Assembly (NCBI RefSeq): GCF_000369405.1
Contig: NZ_KB850000.1
Span: 124,001-188,000 of the forward strand
Source: Acinetobacter sp. ANC 3929
GTDB lineage: Bacteria > Pseudomonadota > Gammaproteobacteria > Pseudomonadales > Moraxellaceae
Direction: 5' to 3'
DNA: 64,000 nt
The position numbers were made by a program, and so were the translations under genes. Of the stretch, positions 50,643-60,031 are shown in pieces (within the stretch, counting starts at the first letter, position 1; each line of letters starts with the position of its first letter). The notes below the pieces were generated by a model, which searched no databases, had not been told where the DNA came from, and worked only from the letters and a program-made list of their open reading frames with translations.

Positions 50643-51926
50643 TTATTTTGGTGCCCAAGCTGGTTCACGAACTTCACCTTGTTCGCTTGGTAAATTCATG
50701 CGGAAACGACCGTCAGTAGACATGACTGATAAAAGACCACGATTTCCTTCACGCGTTGCATAAACGACCATTTGGCCATTTGGCGAGAAACTTGGTGATT
50801 CATCTAAACTGGTTGGTGTGAGAATATTGGTGATACCGGTATTGATATCTTGGATTGCAACTTTGTAGTTACTGCCACTTGGACGATGGACAAGGGCAAT
50901 CTTTTTACCATCTGCGCTTAATGTACCGCGTGCATTGAATGCACCTTTGAAGGTTAAGCGTTTGACAGAGCTGTCATCAAAGCTATAGCGATAGATTTGT
51001 GGTGAACCACCGCGATCCGAAGTAAAAATAAAGGATTTGCCATCTGGCGAGTAACGCGCTTCGGTATCAATCGCAGAATCATTGGTCATACGTTGAACTT
51101 GGCGTGTACTTAAATCCATTTGATACACTTCAGGATTGCCATGCATTGATGCTGTGAACAACATCGACTTTCCATCTGGAGAGAAGCTTGGTGCGCCATT
51201 CAAGCCACGGAAGCTTGCTAAAACTTCACGTTGGCCAGTGGCTAAATCTTGCAGATAAATCGCTGGGCGTTTGGTTTCGAATGAGACATAAGCAATTTTC
51301 TTTGCATCAGGTGTCCAAGCCGGAGAGAGGATTGGATCACGTGATGAAAGTACAGTTTTAGGTTGTTCACCATCGGTATCTGCGATTTGCAAAGTATAGC
51401 GTTGAGCAGGTGTCGCCTGATTACGCAATACATAGGCAATACGACCACTAAAGTCACCTGCAATACCTGTCAAAGCTTGATAGATTGTATCGCTGATCAG
51501 ATGTCCCGCTTGACGTACACGTGAACTCGGTACGGTGAGTACTTCATTCAATAAATATTGTTGTTTCTGTACATCATATAATTGGTAATGAATTTCGAAT
51601 GTATTGGCATCCATGGCTTTCATTTGCCCGACGACGACATAAGGAACACCAGCATTTTGCCAATCACCTGCTTGAACCTGATTGAGGCTGGCAGTTGCAG
51701 GTAAATTTTGAGATGCGCTGGTAAAACGGCCTGAGCGATTCAAGTCACTTTCCACAATTGGATAGATCGCATTGTCATTTGCAAATGGAATGATCGCGAT
51801 TTTAGGTGCTTGTTCAGGAGCTTTAGCAATTTCAAGATGTAATTGTGCGAAAGTTGCGGTGGGAGCAACTGCACTAATTGCAGCGAAAACTGCCAACGAG
51901 AGGAGGTGTTTACGAGTCTTGTCCAT
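50643..51926 (-). CDS. tolB: Tol-Pal system beta-propeller protein TolB
   Basis: A periplasmic protein that shuttles between Pal and TolA. The 427-residue precursor has a signal peptide ([18 protein letters not shown]), an N-terminal alpha/beta domain (to about 160) and a six-bladed propeller. The blades show repeated [41 protein letters not shown] and [13 protein letters not shown] segments. The conserved [13 protein letters not shown] is near residue 55. It lies 99 nt after tolA and 22 nt before pal. Confidence 0.96.
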   Translation of the reverse strand: MDKTRKHLLSLAVFAAISAVAPTATFAQLHLEIAKAPEQAPKIAIIPFANDNAIYPIVESDLNRSGRFTSASQNLPATASLNQVQAGDWQNAGVPYVVVGQMKAMDANTFEIHYQLYDVQKQQYLLNEVLTVPSSRVRQAGHLISDTIYQALTGIAGDFSGRIAYVLRNQATPAQRYTLQIADTDGEQPKTVLSSRDPILSPAWTPDAKKIAYVSFETKRPAIYLQDLATGQREVLASFRGLNGAPSFSPDGKSMLFTASMHGNPEVYQMDLSTRQVQRMTNDSAIDTEARYSPDGKSFIFTSDRGGSPQIYRYSFDDSSVKRLTFKGAFNARGTLSADGKKIALVHRPSGSNYKVAIQDINTGITNILTPTSLDESPSFSPNGQMVVYATREGNRGLLSVMSTDGRFRMNLPSEQGEVREPAWAPK

Positions 51927-52025
51927 AGTTACAATTACTTGCGTTCGTATTTTTGTGGCTGTTGATTATTTAACATAGTTACATGCTTTGTGCTATTAAA
52001 AGCCTGTAACGTTAACTATTCATTA

Positions 52026-53435
52026 CTATTTTGCAGTAAAACTTGAAGTAAAACTTCTTGCTTCACGGCGTGCAACAGGATCATCTGGCATTGGATAAGG
52101 GGCGGCAGCACGAACAGCAGCTTCTACACTTGCCTTAACATCAGGGTCGCTTGCTGAAACAACAACAGATAAAACAGCACCGCTTTCACTTAAAGTTACA
52201 CGAGCACTGGCTCGCTGGCCTGATGAACCTGACGGCATATTCCAAGCACGATAGATTTTTTGTTCAAAATCTCGCTTAGCTGTTGATGCAATCCGTTTAG
52301 CATCGGCTTTTTTCTGAGCAGCTTCTTGTTCAGCTTTTTTAGCTGCTGCAGCCTTAAATTCTGCTTCAGCTTCCGCTTTACGTTTCGCATCTGCCTCAGC
52401 TTTGGCTTTTGCATCAGCATCGGCCTTACGTTTTGCATCTGCCTCGGTTTTACGTTTCGCATCCGCGTCGGCTTTCGCTTTGGCATCTGCGTCAGCTTTA
52501 CGTTTTGCATCCGCATCAGCTTTGCGTTTTGCATCAGCATCGGCTTTTGCTTTGGCATCTGCATTTGCCTTACGTTTAGCGTCTGCTTCAGCTTTTGCCT
52601 TCGCATCAGCATCCGCTTTACGTTTGGCATCTGCCTCAGCTTTTGCTTTGGCATCTGCATTTGCCTTACGTTTAGCGTCTGCCTCAGCTTTTGCCTTCGC
52701 ATCGGCATCCGCTTTACGTTTCGCGTCTGCGTTAGCTTTTGCTCTCGCATCAGCATCTGCTTTACGTTTTGCATCTGCTTCGGCACGCGCCTTTGCGTCT
52801 GCCTCAGCTTTGCGTTTAGCATCCTGTTGTGCTTGAAGTTTTGCGTTTTCAGCCGCTTTCTGCTGTTTTAACTTCGCATCTTGTTCAGCTTTTTGACGTG
52901 CCTTAGCCTCTGCTTCAGATTTGGCATTCTGTTCTGCCCGACGTTTTGTCTCTGCTTCGGTTTTTGCCTCAGCTTGGCGTTTTGCTTCTGCATCCGCACG
53001 CTGCTTCTGTGCTTGAGCTTCAGCACGTTTACGCTGTTCTTCAACTTGTTGTGCACGAGCTGCTTCATCTGCTTTGCGTTTTTGCTCAGCTAATTTTGCT
53101 TGCTGGGCTTGTTCCGCCTTTTGCTTTTCAGCTGCAAGTTGTTGTGGACTTGGTGACGGAGGGACGACAGGGATATTTTCAGGTAATGTTTTATCTACAA
53201 CAGGACTTTGTACTTCGGGAGCTTGATTGTCAGCTGTTGTTTCTTGTTCAACCTGTGTAAGTGGTTGTGGCAAATCTTCGGGTCTAACTAAAACAGTCTT
53301 GAGCTTTTTCGGCTCTTCAGGTGGTTTACTTAAGCCTAAAAATAATAAGCCCACAATCGCGATCGCATGTACGCCGAGTGTGAAACCCAGCGCGATCGCA
53401 TTTTGCTTAAAAGGCGGCTCTTGAAATTTTTTCAT
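52026..53435 (-). CDS. tolA: TolA, trans-periplasmic energy-transducing protein
   Basis: TolA links the TolQR motor to TolB/Pal. The 469-residue protein has one N-terminal helix (about 14-34, ALGFTLGVHAIAIVGLLFL), a proline-rich stretch (78-97) and a very long Ala/Lys/Glu/Asp-rich helical domain II (about 100-385). The C-terminal domain III (about 385-469) includes YRAWNMPSGSSGQRASARV. Domain II holds 19 clear octads of the type DAKRKADA or DAKAKAEA (residues 205-356). The octad period, rather than heptads, and near-identical DNA repeats suggest length variation by recombination. It is 3 nt after tolR. Confidence 0.94.
   Translation of the reverse strand: MKKFQEPPFKQNAIALGFTLGVHAIAIVGLLFLGLSKPPEEPKKLKTVLVRPEDLPQPLTQVEQETTADNQAPEVQSPVVDKTLPENIPVVPPSPSPQQLAAEKQKAEQAQQAKLAEQKRKADEAARAQQVEEQRKRAEAQAQKQRADAEAKRQAEAKTEAETKRRAEQNAKSEAEAKARQKAEQDAKLKQQKAAENAKLQAQQDAKRKAEADAKARAEADAKRKADADARAKANADAKRKADADAKAKAEADAKRKANADAKAKAEADAKRKADADAKAKAEADAKRKANADAKAKADADAKRKADADAKRKADADAKAKADADAKRKTEADAKRKADADAKAKAEADAKRKAEAEAEFKAAAAKKAEQEAAQKKADAKRIASTAKRDFEQKIYRAWNMPSGSSGQRASARVTLSESGAVLSVVVSASDPDVKASVEAAVRAAAPYPMPDDPVARREARSFTSSFTAK
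52368..52823 (-). repeat. 24-bp-period tandem repeats in tolA domain II
   Basis: Nineteen consecutive 8-residue units (DAKRKADA alternating with DAKAKAEA) give a 24-bp DNA period. A 96-bp block of four units is nearly identical in two adjacent copies (about 52544-52639 and 52640-52735). Most differences are silent third-base changes. Confidence 0.9.
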
Positions 53436-53438
53436 AGC

Positions 53439-53891
53439 TTATTTTAACGGCTCTGTCAGTAAACCAACTTGTGTTAAGCCTGCTTCTTGTAGACTTGCCA
53501 TCAGTGATACAACTTCACCATACGGGCGGGATTTATCTCCATTCACCAAAACCGTGAGTTGTTTGTTTTCTTGTTCAGCTTGAGTTTGAGCTTCGCTTAA
53601 AAGACTTTCAAGTTGCTCAAGTGTGAGAGGGTCACTACCTTTGTGATCTTGGTATTGAAGATAGATATCACCATCTTTACCAATGGTGACCATGGCGGGC
53701 ATATCTTTGGATTCGATAGGATGGTTGTTCGCCTGAGGTAAATCCACTTTGATACCACTGGTGATCATGGGTGCAGTCACCATGAAAATAACCAAAAGTA
53801 CCAACATTACGTCGATATAGGGAACGACGTTCATATCACTTTTGAGTGGTTTTTTAATCCGTTCAAAACGTCCAGAGCGTTGAATCGCCAT
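53439..53891 (-). CDS. tolR: TolR, Tol-Pal motor component
   Basis: An ExbD/TolR-family inner-membrane protein of 150 residues. With TolQ it forms the proton-driven motor. The single helix near the N-terminus is MNVVPYIDVMLVLLVIFMVT, with the proton-carrying Asp in YIDVMLVL. The periplasmic domain follows (VDLPQANNHPI to the end). Its start overlaps the tolQ stop by one base (TAATG type), and tolA follows after 3 nt. Confidence 0.96.
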   Translation of the reverse strand: MAIQRSGRFERIKKPLKSDMNVVPYIDVMLVLLVIFMVTAPMITSGIKVDLPQANNHPIESKDMPAMVTIGKDGDIYLQYQDHKGSDPLTLEQLESLLSEAQTQAEQENKQLTVLVNGDKSRPYGEVVSLMASLQEAGLTQVGLLTEPLK

Positions 53892-54589
53892 TATGCATCT
53901 TCCTGTGTCGTTCCAATCGCTTGACGCTGTAAAAGAGCAACCATTTCTTCTGCAAATAAAGCACGATCTGAATAAGTTGATTCACCTTTAGCGGTAAAGT
54001 GGTTAAACGCAAGTACAGCAGGAATAGCTGCAAATAAACCGATTGCCGTTGCAATGAGGGCTTCTGCAATACCAGGGGCAACGGTTGCCAAGGTGACTTG
54101 ATCAACTGCGGCAAGACCAATAAATGCATTCATAATGCCCCAAACCGTACCAAATAAGCCGATATAAGGTGCAACTGAACCGATGCTGGCAAGTGCACCT
54201 AAGCCAACTTCTAAACTACTCTGATCGCGGCTTAAACCGACGCGAAGAATACGTTCTGTTCCTTCGATCGTTTGATTGGTATCTGCTTTACGTTTTTGTA
54301 GTTTAAAGAACTCACCCAAACCTTGATAGAAAATATCTTCTAAACCACGGCGTTTTGAGTTGAGCTGCGCATTATTAAAAAGCGTATTTAATTCGGCACC
54401 AGACCAAAACATTTTTTGAAAATGCTCATCATCTTGCTCTGCTTTTTTAAAGCCCATGTATAATTTAGCGATCAAGTACCAGCTATAAATTGAAGCAAAT
54501 AATAAGATCAGCATGACCAGTTGTACAACAGGACTTGCTTGTAAAATTAGGTCAGAAATATGCAGGGAAGATTCTAAGTGAGTTGCCAT
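53891..54589 (-). CDS. tolQ: TolQ, Tol-Pal motor component
   Basis: An ExbB/TolQ-family proton-channel protein of 232 residues with three helices. The first is PVVQLVMLILLFASIYSWYL at about 20. The other two lie in ALASIGSVAPYIGLFGTVWG then IMNAFIGL and APGIAEALIATAIGLFAAIP. The Gly/Ser/Thr-rich GLFGTVWGI core is diagnostic. It lies 24 nt after ybgC and overlaps tolR by one base. Confidence 0.96.
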   Translation of the reverse strand: MATHLESSLHISDLILQASPVVQLVMLILLFASIYSWYLIAKLYMGFKKAEQDDEHFQKMFWSGAELNTLFNNAQLNSKRRGLEDIFYQGLGEFFKLQKRKADTNQTIEGTERILRVGLSRDQSSLEVGLGALASIGSVAPYIGLFGTVWGIMNAFIGLAAVDQVTLATVAPGIAEALIATAIGLFAAIPAVLAFNHFTAKGESTYSDRALFAEEMVALLQRQAIGTTQEDA

Positions 54590-54613
54590 AAGTTACGGTG
54601 CCGAAAGTTTATT

Positions 54614-55021
54614 TTAGTCCTGTGCCAATTCTTTTTGAATCAGATCACGAATTTCATCAGGAAGTCTACGCGGCATAAGATCTTTGTTTAAACATGCCAA
54701 CACAACCTCACCTGAAGCCAGCAAGATTTCACCACGATAAATATTTTGTTGCAACACAAAAGATGCGGCTTTACACGAAATAACACGTGCTGTAACGGTA
54801 ATTAAATCATCCATTAATATTGGACGTACATATTTGACTTGAATTTGGTGCACCACGAAGCTGTAGTCTTTTTGGTGCCAGTAATGATCTACACCTGCTG
54901 CACGCAGCCATTCGGTACGAGCACGCTCCATAAAACGGATATGATTGGCATGGTAAACGATACCGCCAGCATCAGTATCTTCGATATAAACGCGAATTTT
55001 GAACTCAAAATGATTTGCCAT
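54614..55021 (-). CDS. ybgC: Tol-Pal-associated acyl-CoA thioesterase YbgC
   Basis: A hotdog-fold thioesterase of 135 residues, the usual first gene of the tol-pal cluster. The active-site region is VYIEDTDAGGIVYHANHIRF, followed by MERARTEWLR, with the catalytic Asp in EDTDAGG. Its exact role in the Tol system is unclear; it may act on acyl-ACP or acyl-CoA for phospholipid metabolism. A terminator at 55119-55150 separates it from the lipoprotein gene upstream, so the tol operon likely starts from its own promoter between 55022 and 55118. Confidence 0.95.
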   Translation of the reverse strand: MANHFEFKIRVYIEDTDAGGIVYHANHIRFMERARTEWLRAAGVDHYWHQKDYSFVVHQIQVKYVRPILMDDLITVTARVISCKAASFVLQQNIYRGEILLASGEVVLACLNKDLMPRRLPDEIRDLIQKELAQD

Positions 55022-55118
55022 GTCTATTTCCTATACTTTGCGTACTGTGAGCAATCACGAATGATATTGCGTCAAACGAGCTAAGGAAATAGTAATAAAT
55101 AACATATTGTTGAGCTAG

Positions 55119-55150
55119 ATAAAAAATAAGCCCTACAAAGAGGGCTTATT
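55119..55150 (-). terminator. Terminator after the lipoprotein gene
   Basis: Stem AATAAGCCCT / AGGGCTTATT (55125-55134 and 55141-55150), 6-nt loop, with T's on the minus strand. It insulates ybgC-tol from upstream transcription. Confidence 0.85.
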
Positions 55151-55166
55151 GGGGCTTAAGCAGAAA

Positions 55167-56108
55167 TTAGTAAAATTTAATCCAGTCAATTGTTTGAGGG
55201 AAACCTGTAACGGTGTGATTGTTGGCATACGCATTAATTAAAGCTTGACCATTGATGGTTTGAGTAATAACAATCGAATTTTGTTTATTATTGATATCTT
55301 CTATATTTAGCTTAGCTTGGCTAGGTTTCATATTTTCAAGATCTTTAGCATTGTTAAAGGCAAAATTAGAATTAAAGTTTACCGAGAAAGCTTTTGCTTT
55401 AACCTCTCCAGTTAACTCACCTTTAGCCTTACTATCTATATTTCCTTTGGAGATTGAGTTATTTGAGGCTAAAGAATAATTGTTTAGAATATATTGAAGG
55501 TTATTGGTTTTGTCGAGTTTATCTAAATGTTTATAAGTGAATTGATTCGCTTCAAATAAATCCTGATAATTATCGCTATTGATAGAAGTAGAGGTGCTGC
55601 TTAGTTTGCCATTAACGAGAGCGGTTTCATCTGCTAAATCAATACTAAAATTAACTAAAGTTAAATCGGTTTTTTTTAAGGTCGTTGTTCGGGTAAGTTT
55701 AGCTTGAATTGTACCAGATGCGATGACGACTTCATCTTGACCAAAGACAGAATGTGATCCAGTATTTGAGTAAATGGTCAGGTTTTTACAGTTATTTAGG
55801 GTTACACTGCCATCTTTGTTTAAGGTGGTGCTGCCTGATTGGCACGAAGCTGTGTAGCTGCTAGAATCTTGGTTACTAATTAGATAGTGAAGTTCTTGTG
55901 CTATGGTGATAATGTCAATTACTGGATTGTCATGTTCATTCGAAATAGCAACTACAGGTTCATTAATAAGTCCAATATTCTCTTTCTTTGTATAGTCTAA
56001 TTTTTCTTTGCTATCAAATGATGTCTGATTATTATTTCCACCACCTCCACATGCTGTTAATAAGAATGCCCCAGAGCATATCGTGGAAATTAATAATTTG
56101 TTTGGCAT
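55167..56108 (-). CDS. Putative lipoprotein, unknown, inserted between ruvB and ybgC
   Basis: A 313-residue exported lipoprotein that I do not recognise. The signal peptide ends in the lipobox LLTAC with Cys20, followed by GGGGNNNQ, a flexible linker. The mature part is rich in Asn, Ser, Thr and Lys, with many beta-strand-like stretches (SVTLNNCKNLTIYS, VVIASGTIQAKLTRTTTLKK), and looks beta-rich. One pair of cysteines (in ASCQSG and NNCKN) could form a disulfide. GGGTGAA lies before ATG 56108. AT-rich codon use, a 13-bp inverted repeat upstream and its own terminator suggest an acquired cassette. Confidence 0.72.
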   Translation of the reverse strand: MPNKLLISTICSGAFLLTACGGGGNNNQTSFDSKEKLDYTKKENIGLINEPVVAISNEHDNPVIDIITIAQELHYLISNQDSSSYTASCQSGSTTLNKDGSVTLNNCKNLTIYSNTGSHSVFGQDEVVIASGTIQAKLTRTTTLKKTDLTLVNFSIDLADETALVNGKLSSTSTSINSDNYQDLFEANQFTYKHLDKLDKTNNLQYILNNYSLASNNSISKGNIDSKAKGELTGEVKAKAFSVNFNSNFAFNNAKDLENMKPSQAKLNIEDINNKQNSIVITQTINGQALINAYANNHTVTGFPQTIDWIKFY

Positions 56109-56240
56109 TTCTTTCACCCTTCATATTGAATTTTGGTTGGTTTAAATGTGTGGTTTAGTTTTTAAGACGAGAAATTATAGCAGGGATTCTTATTTTTAAT
56201 ATCCAGATATTTTGTTTTTAAAAATGTTGAAATAGTTTTT

Positions 56241-56274
56241 AGAATAAATATCGCATTAATACGATATTTATTCT
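56241..56274. repeat. 13-bp perfect inverted repeat just after ruvB
   Basis: AGAATAAATATCG (56241-56253) and its exact reverse complement (56262-56274), with an 8-nt spacer. It is AT-rich and has no T tract on the minus strand, so it is a poor terminator. It lies between ruvB and the lipoprotein gene. Confidence 0.85.
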
Positions 56275-56283
56275 ATTCAGTAT

Positions 56284-57279
56284 TTATTCAGGTGGTATCA
56301 TACCAAACTGTAAATACGCCATATTGGTAGCAATACGACCGCGCGCTGTGCGCATTACATACCCTTGCTGAATTAAATAGGGTTCAATCACATCTTCAAG
56401 TGTGCCACTGTCTTCTGCCATTGCAGCAGCCAAAGCTTCAACACCCGTCGGTCGTCCTTCAAAGCGTTCCAGCAACATACTGAGATAACGACGATCGAGC
56501 GTATCTAAACCAGCTTTATCCACGTTAAGCATGTCCAAAGCACGTTGCGCCATCTCTTGAGTCACTTCACCCGTACCTTTGACTTGCGCATAATCACGTA
56601 CACGACGTAATAAGCGGTTGGCAATACGTGGTGTGCCGCGAGCGCGACGGGCAATTTCTGTTGAACCTTCTTTGGTAATTGGAACATCCATCAAGTTGGC
56701 AGAACGTGTTACGATATGGGTAAGATCTTCAACTGAATAAAACTCTAAGCGTTGCACAATCCCGAAGCGATCACGTAACGGAGAGGTGAGTAAGCCGGCT
56801 CTTGTTGTTGCCGCAACTAAAGTAAAGGGCGGTAAATCCAATTTGATTGAGCGAGCTGCGGGGCCTTCACCAATCATAATATCTAATTGGTAGTCTTCCA
56901 TTGCAGGATAAAGAATTTCTTCAATCACAGGCGAAAGACGGTGAATTTCGTCAATAAATAGAACATCACCTTCTTCCAAATTGGTCAGCATGGCAGCCAA
57001 ATCGCCAGCACGTTCTAATACAGGACCAGAAGTAGACTTTAAATTTCCACCCATTTCGCGCGCAATAATATTGGCAAGGGTCGTTTTACCTAAACCTGGG
57101 GGACCAAAAATTAAGGTATGATCGAGTGCTTCACCACGTCCACGTGCAGCACCAATGAAGATTTCCATTTGTTCACGAACCACGGGCTGGCCAATATAAT
57201 CAGCCAATGAGGTTGGGCGAATCGCACGATCAAATTGATCTTCTGGTTTTTCTGTTCCGCTAATAAGACGATCTTGCAT
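56284..57279 (-). CDS. ruvB: Holliday junction branch migration ATPase RuvB
   Basis: The hexameric motor that, with RuvA, moves Holliday junctions. The protein has 331 residues. Walker A is [11 protein letters not shown]; Walker B is [12 protein letters not shown]; sensor 1 is [20 protein letters not shown]; the arginine-finger region is [20 protein letters not shown]. The winged-helix end reads [17 protein letters not shown]. It lies 7 nt after ruvA in the standard ruvAB order. Downstream, the tol cluster would be expected directly, but a lipoprotein gene intervenes. Confidence 0.97.
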   Translation of the reverse strand: MQDRLISGTEKPEDQFDRAIRPTSLADYIGQPVVREQMEIFIGAARGRGEALDHTLIFGPPGLGKTTLANIIAREMGGNLKSTSGPVLERAGDLAAMLTNLEEGDVLFIDEIHRLSPVIEEILYPAMEDYQLDIMIGEGPAARSIKLDLPPFTLVAATTRAGLLTSPLRDRFGIVQRLEFYSVEDLTHIVTRSANLMDVPITKEGSTEIARRARGTPRIANRLLRRVRDYAQVKGTGEVTQEMAQRALDMLNVDKAGLDTLDRRYLSMLLERFEGRPTGVEALAAAMAEDSGTLEDVIEPYLIQQGYVMRTARGRIATNMAYLQFGMIPPE

Positions 57280-57286
57280 ATATCTA

Positions 57287-57892
57287 TTACTTCATCATTG
57301 ATTTAAGCGCAGCACGAATAATATCGGCAGATTCACTATGGTCTGCTTTCACTGCTGCTACGGCTTTTTGTGCTTCTGCTGGTTTATAACCGAGAGATTG
57401 TAATGCGGCTTCTGCTTCAGCAACAGGTGAATTTGACATAAATTGGATTTGCGTTGCCGCTGTCGTGCTTATACTGCCAGTTGATTGTGCTAAGGCTTTG
57501 AAACGATCTCGTAATTCAATCATTAAACGTTCAGCGGTTTTTTTGCCCACACCTGGAACTTTAATCAGGGTATTAATATCATCATGTTCAATGGTATGAA
57601 TCAGTAATTCAATACTTAAAGTGGACAAGATGCCTAAAGCCATTTTAGGGCCTACACCATTTACTTTAAGCAAAGTACGGAAAATAGTTTTTTCTTGTGC
57701 ATCGCTAAAGCCATAAAGTTGCTGTGCATCTTCACGAACGACTAAATGAGTCCATAAGGTAACTTTCTGTCCTTTTTGTAATTGGCAAAATGTTGAAAGT
57801 GGTGTATCTATTTCATAACCCACACCATTCACATTGAGTAATACGGTTGGGGCTTCTAGGGCAAACACTTCGCCAATTAAACATCCGATCAT
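57287..57892 (-). CDS. ruvA: Holliday junction branch migration protein RuvA
   Basis: The tetrameric junction-binding partner of RuvB, 201 residues. The N-terminal OB domain starts [20 protein letters not shown], with the VNGVGYEI block at 24-31. Two helix-hairpin-helix motifs follow ([16 protein letters not shown] and [20 protein letters not shown]). The C-terminal three-helix RuvB-binding domain is [20 protein letters not shown]. The start ATG 57892 is the usual N-terminus. Confidence 0.97.
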   Translation of the reverse strand: MIGCLIGEVFALEAPTVLLNVNGVGYEIDTPLSTFCQLQKGQKVTLWTHLVVREDAQQLYGFSDAQEKTIFRTLLKVNGVGPKMALGILSTLSIELLIHTIEHDDINTLIKVPGVGKKTAERLMIELRDRFKALAQSTGSISTTAATQIQFMSNSPVAEAEAALQSLGYKPAEAQKAVAAVKADHSESADIIRAALKSMMK

Positions 57893-57964
57893 GAGTAAAA
57901 TTTCACTATTTTTAAAACAATTTAGTTGGTGGTTTAAGAGACTAACAGAGCTTAATTTAAGCCG

Positions 57965-59305
57965 TTAAAAGAATCCTATTTTATTTCCTTGCAACTCTTG
58001 CGCCAAGCTATAAGCCTGATGATCTGAGAACTTACTAATAATATCCAAGACTTGCATAATATTATTATAGTGGTTGTTTTGCAGATTTACGCCTGAATGT
58101 TGCAAAATTGACATTAAACGTTGTTCTTTAAAGCTCAATGTCTTATGCGGCATGGTTAAAGGGATGAAAGCATCTAAGATGGTTTGCAAACTTTGATGGG
58201 CAATAATCTCTAAACCAGACTTTTGCGGATGTTCAAAAATACGATCTCTCGCAAGATTTTTCGCGGTTTGAATACCTGCTTCAATATCGGGGGAACAATA
58301 TTGTAACAGGCTGCCTTTGAGCTGACCTGTCAAAATTTCATAATGATGTTTTGCAAAAGCCGTGGTGACCTCATCGACTAAACGTTTCATGACCCGTCCG
58401 CGTAATGCTGCGATTTTTTGCTGCCAAGTGGTATGCGGTAAATGTAATTCTTCTGGATAGCCATAATCCGCAATCAGATTCAGAAAGATTGGCTCAACTT
58501 CGGCATAGTTCAGCATATTGAGAATGATGCCATCCTCTAAATCAATCAGTGCATAACAAATATCATCGGCAGCTTCTAATAAATAGGTCAGTGGATGACG
58601 GCAATAATGATAGTCACCGAGCTGAATCAAACCGAGTTGCTCTGCCAATTGTTTTAAAATTTCTTTTTCAGATTGATAGCAGCCAAATTTTGCCCGTTGA
58701 TGTGATGGCATATCACCTTGTTCTTCAATCGTCTTTGAGAGCCACGGATATTTTAAATATGCACCCAGCGTGGCGCAGGTGAGTCGCATACCGCCATCAT
58801 CAGGGTGGTAGTCGATACGGCTGAGTAATCGAAGCCCTTGCGCATTGCCCTCAAATTGGCGGACATCAGCTACTTCTTCTGGTGTCAGTTTGGTGAGAAA
58901 GTCACGATGTGAGGCATCATCAAACCATTCCCGAATCGCATATTCACCCGCATGACCAAAAGGTGGATTACCAATATCATGTGCCAGACAGGCTGCTTGG
59001 ATAATTGCTCCGACATCGGCTGGGGAAATCCACATCGGTAACTCATCTTTGATTTTTTCTGCTGCTAACATGCCGAGTGAGCGGCCGATACAAGAAACTT
59101 CAAGCGAGTGTGTGAGGCGAGTATGAATGCCATCATGCTGAGTGAGTGGGTGAACTTGTGTTTTTCTATTCAGTTGGCGAAAGCTTTGAGAAAATATAAT
59201 TCTGTCATAATCTTTGTGGAATGGGCTTCGAGCCAATTCAGTACTACTTTTTTTGCTGCCTAAACGAATTGCAGACAGCAACTCTACCCAACGCATTTGT
59301 TCCAT
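57965..59305 (-). CDS. dgt: Deoxyguanosinetriphosphate triphosphohydrolase-like protein (dGTPase)
   Basis: An HD-domain dNTP triphosphohydrolase of 446 residues that cuts dNTPs to nucleoside and triphosphate. The N-terminal RSPFHKDYDRIIFSQSFRQL is typical. The HD metal site uses His66 (HTRLTHS), His109-Asp110 (LAHDIGNPPFGHAGE) and a downstream Asp in LLEAADDICYALIDLEDG. It is of the long type 2 bacterial form rather than E. coli Dgt. It lies upstream of ruvA on the same strand with a 72-bp gap, so it may be transcribed with ruvAB. Confidence 0.92.
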   Translation of the reverse strand: MEQMRWVELLSAIRLGSKKSSTELARSPFHKDYDRIIFSQSFRQLNRKTQVHPLTQHDGIHTRLTHSLEVSCIGRSLGMLAAEKIKDELPMWISPADVGAIIQAACLAHDIGNPPFGHAGEYAIREWFDDASHRDFLTKLTPEEVADVRQFEGNAQGLRLLSRIDYHPDDGGMRLTCATLGAYLKYPWLSKTIEEQGDMPSHQRAKFGCYQSEKEILKQLAEQLGLIQLGDYHYCRHPLTYLLEAADDICYALIDLEDGIILNMLNYAEVEPIFLNLIADYGYPEELHLPHTTWQQKIAALRGRVMKRLVDEVTTAFAKHHYEILTGQLKGSLLQYCSPDIEAGIQTAKNLARDRIFEHPQKSGLEIIAHQSLQTILDAFIPLTMPHKTLSFKEQRLMSILQHSGVNLQNNHYNNIMQVLDIISKFSDHQAYSLAQELQGNKIGFF

Positions 59306-59515
59306 TTATCATTATTCACTATGAATTCAGTTTCATCATGCCAAAAAAAAGATTAAAGCACTAGGGTAGAGCGACACAAGTTGTCTTAATAAGGTAAATA
59401 GCGGAGTTTCAACATTTTGCTTATCTCTTCTGACAATTACACAGGGGAATGCAGCGATATAGCTATTTATATTCATATGTTAATTTGTCGTTCACTGTAT
59501 CTATTTAAACCTAAG

Positions 59516-60031
59516 ATGAAAAATCCAATTGATTACCTCAGTCATAAAATAAAAAAACAGAAAAAGATTCAATCAAATACTGTATTGCTTGCTTATCAAA
59601 CATTAAAGCACCTCCCAGGTGGGTTGCTTGTACTTTCCAAAGTTATTAGTCGAGTTGCACCTTATTTCCGTACGGTTAATCCAGTCATTACAAAGCTAGA
59701 CGTTGGCTTTTGTGAAGCATCCATGTCTAAAAGTCGCAGTGTAGAAAATCATATTGGAACGGTACATGTGATTGCGATTTGTAATGGTTTGGAGTTTGTG
59801 ATGGGGGTTGCTATGGAAGCTTCTATTCCCTCGCATCTCAGATGGTTACCTAAAGGTATGCATGTGGATTATGTTGCTAAAGCCAATTCTGATATTCAGC
59901 TTAAGGCAAGAATTAATGAAGACTGGAAAGTTGGAGATATGAAGGTAGAAGTAATCGCATACAGAGAGGATGGAAAGCCTGTTGTACAGGGATATATTCT
60001 GATTTGGGTAACAGAAAACAAAGAGGCGTGA
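59516..60031 (+). CDS. DUF4442 hotdog-fold protein, possible thioesterase
   Basis: A 171-residue protein with a hotdog-like DUF4442 domain. The motif SRSVENHIGTVHVIAICNGL, then EFVMGVAMEASIP, matches the family's N-H-x-G-T-x-H-x3-L-C-N-x3-E pattern. The end is PVVQGYILIWVTENK. Thioesterase activity is inferred from fold. The frame extends to 59417, but ATG 59516 gives the usual family length; ATG 59477 is a further choice. No clear ribosome binding site is seen. It is divergent from the dGTPase and 224 bp upstream of purL. Confidence 0.75.
   Translation: MKNPIDYLSHKIKKQKKIQSNTVLLAYQTLKHLPGGLLVLSKVISRVAPYFRTVNPVITKLDVGFCEASMSKSRSVENHIGTVHVIAICNGLEFVMGVAMEASIPSHLRWLPKGMHVDYVAKANSDIQLKARINEDWKVGDMKVEVIAYREDGKPVVQGYILIWVTENKEA

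Noticed and set aside
51966..51990. ATTTAACATAG resembling the XerD arm of a pdif site in the tolA-tolB gap
   Set aside because: No XerC arm follows at the 6-bp spacing, and no pdif-type cassette is nearby.
52368..52823. Regular repeats considered as a CRISPR array
   Set aside because: The 24-bp units are contiguous, without spacers, and lie in frame in the tolA coding sequence.
52196..53260. Long frames on both strands across tolA (Ser/Ala/Phe-rich or Met/Gln/Lys-rich)
   Set aside because: These come from reading the 24-bp tolA repeats in other frames. The repetitive composition explains the lack of stop codons.
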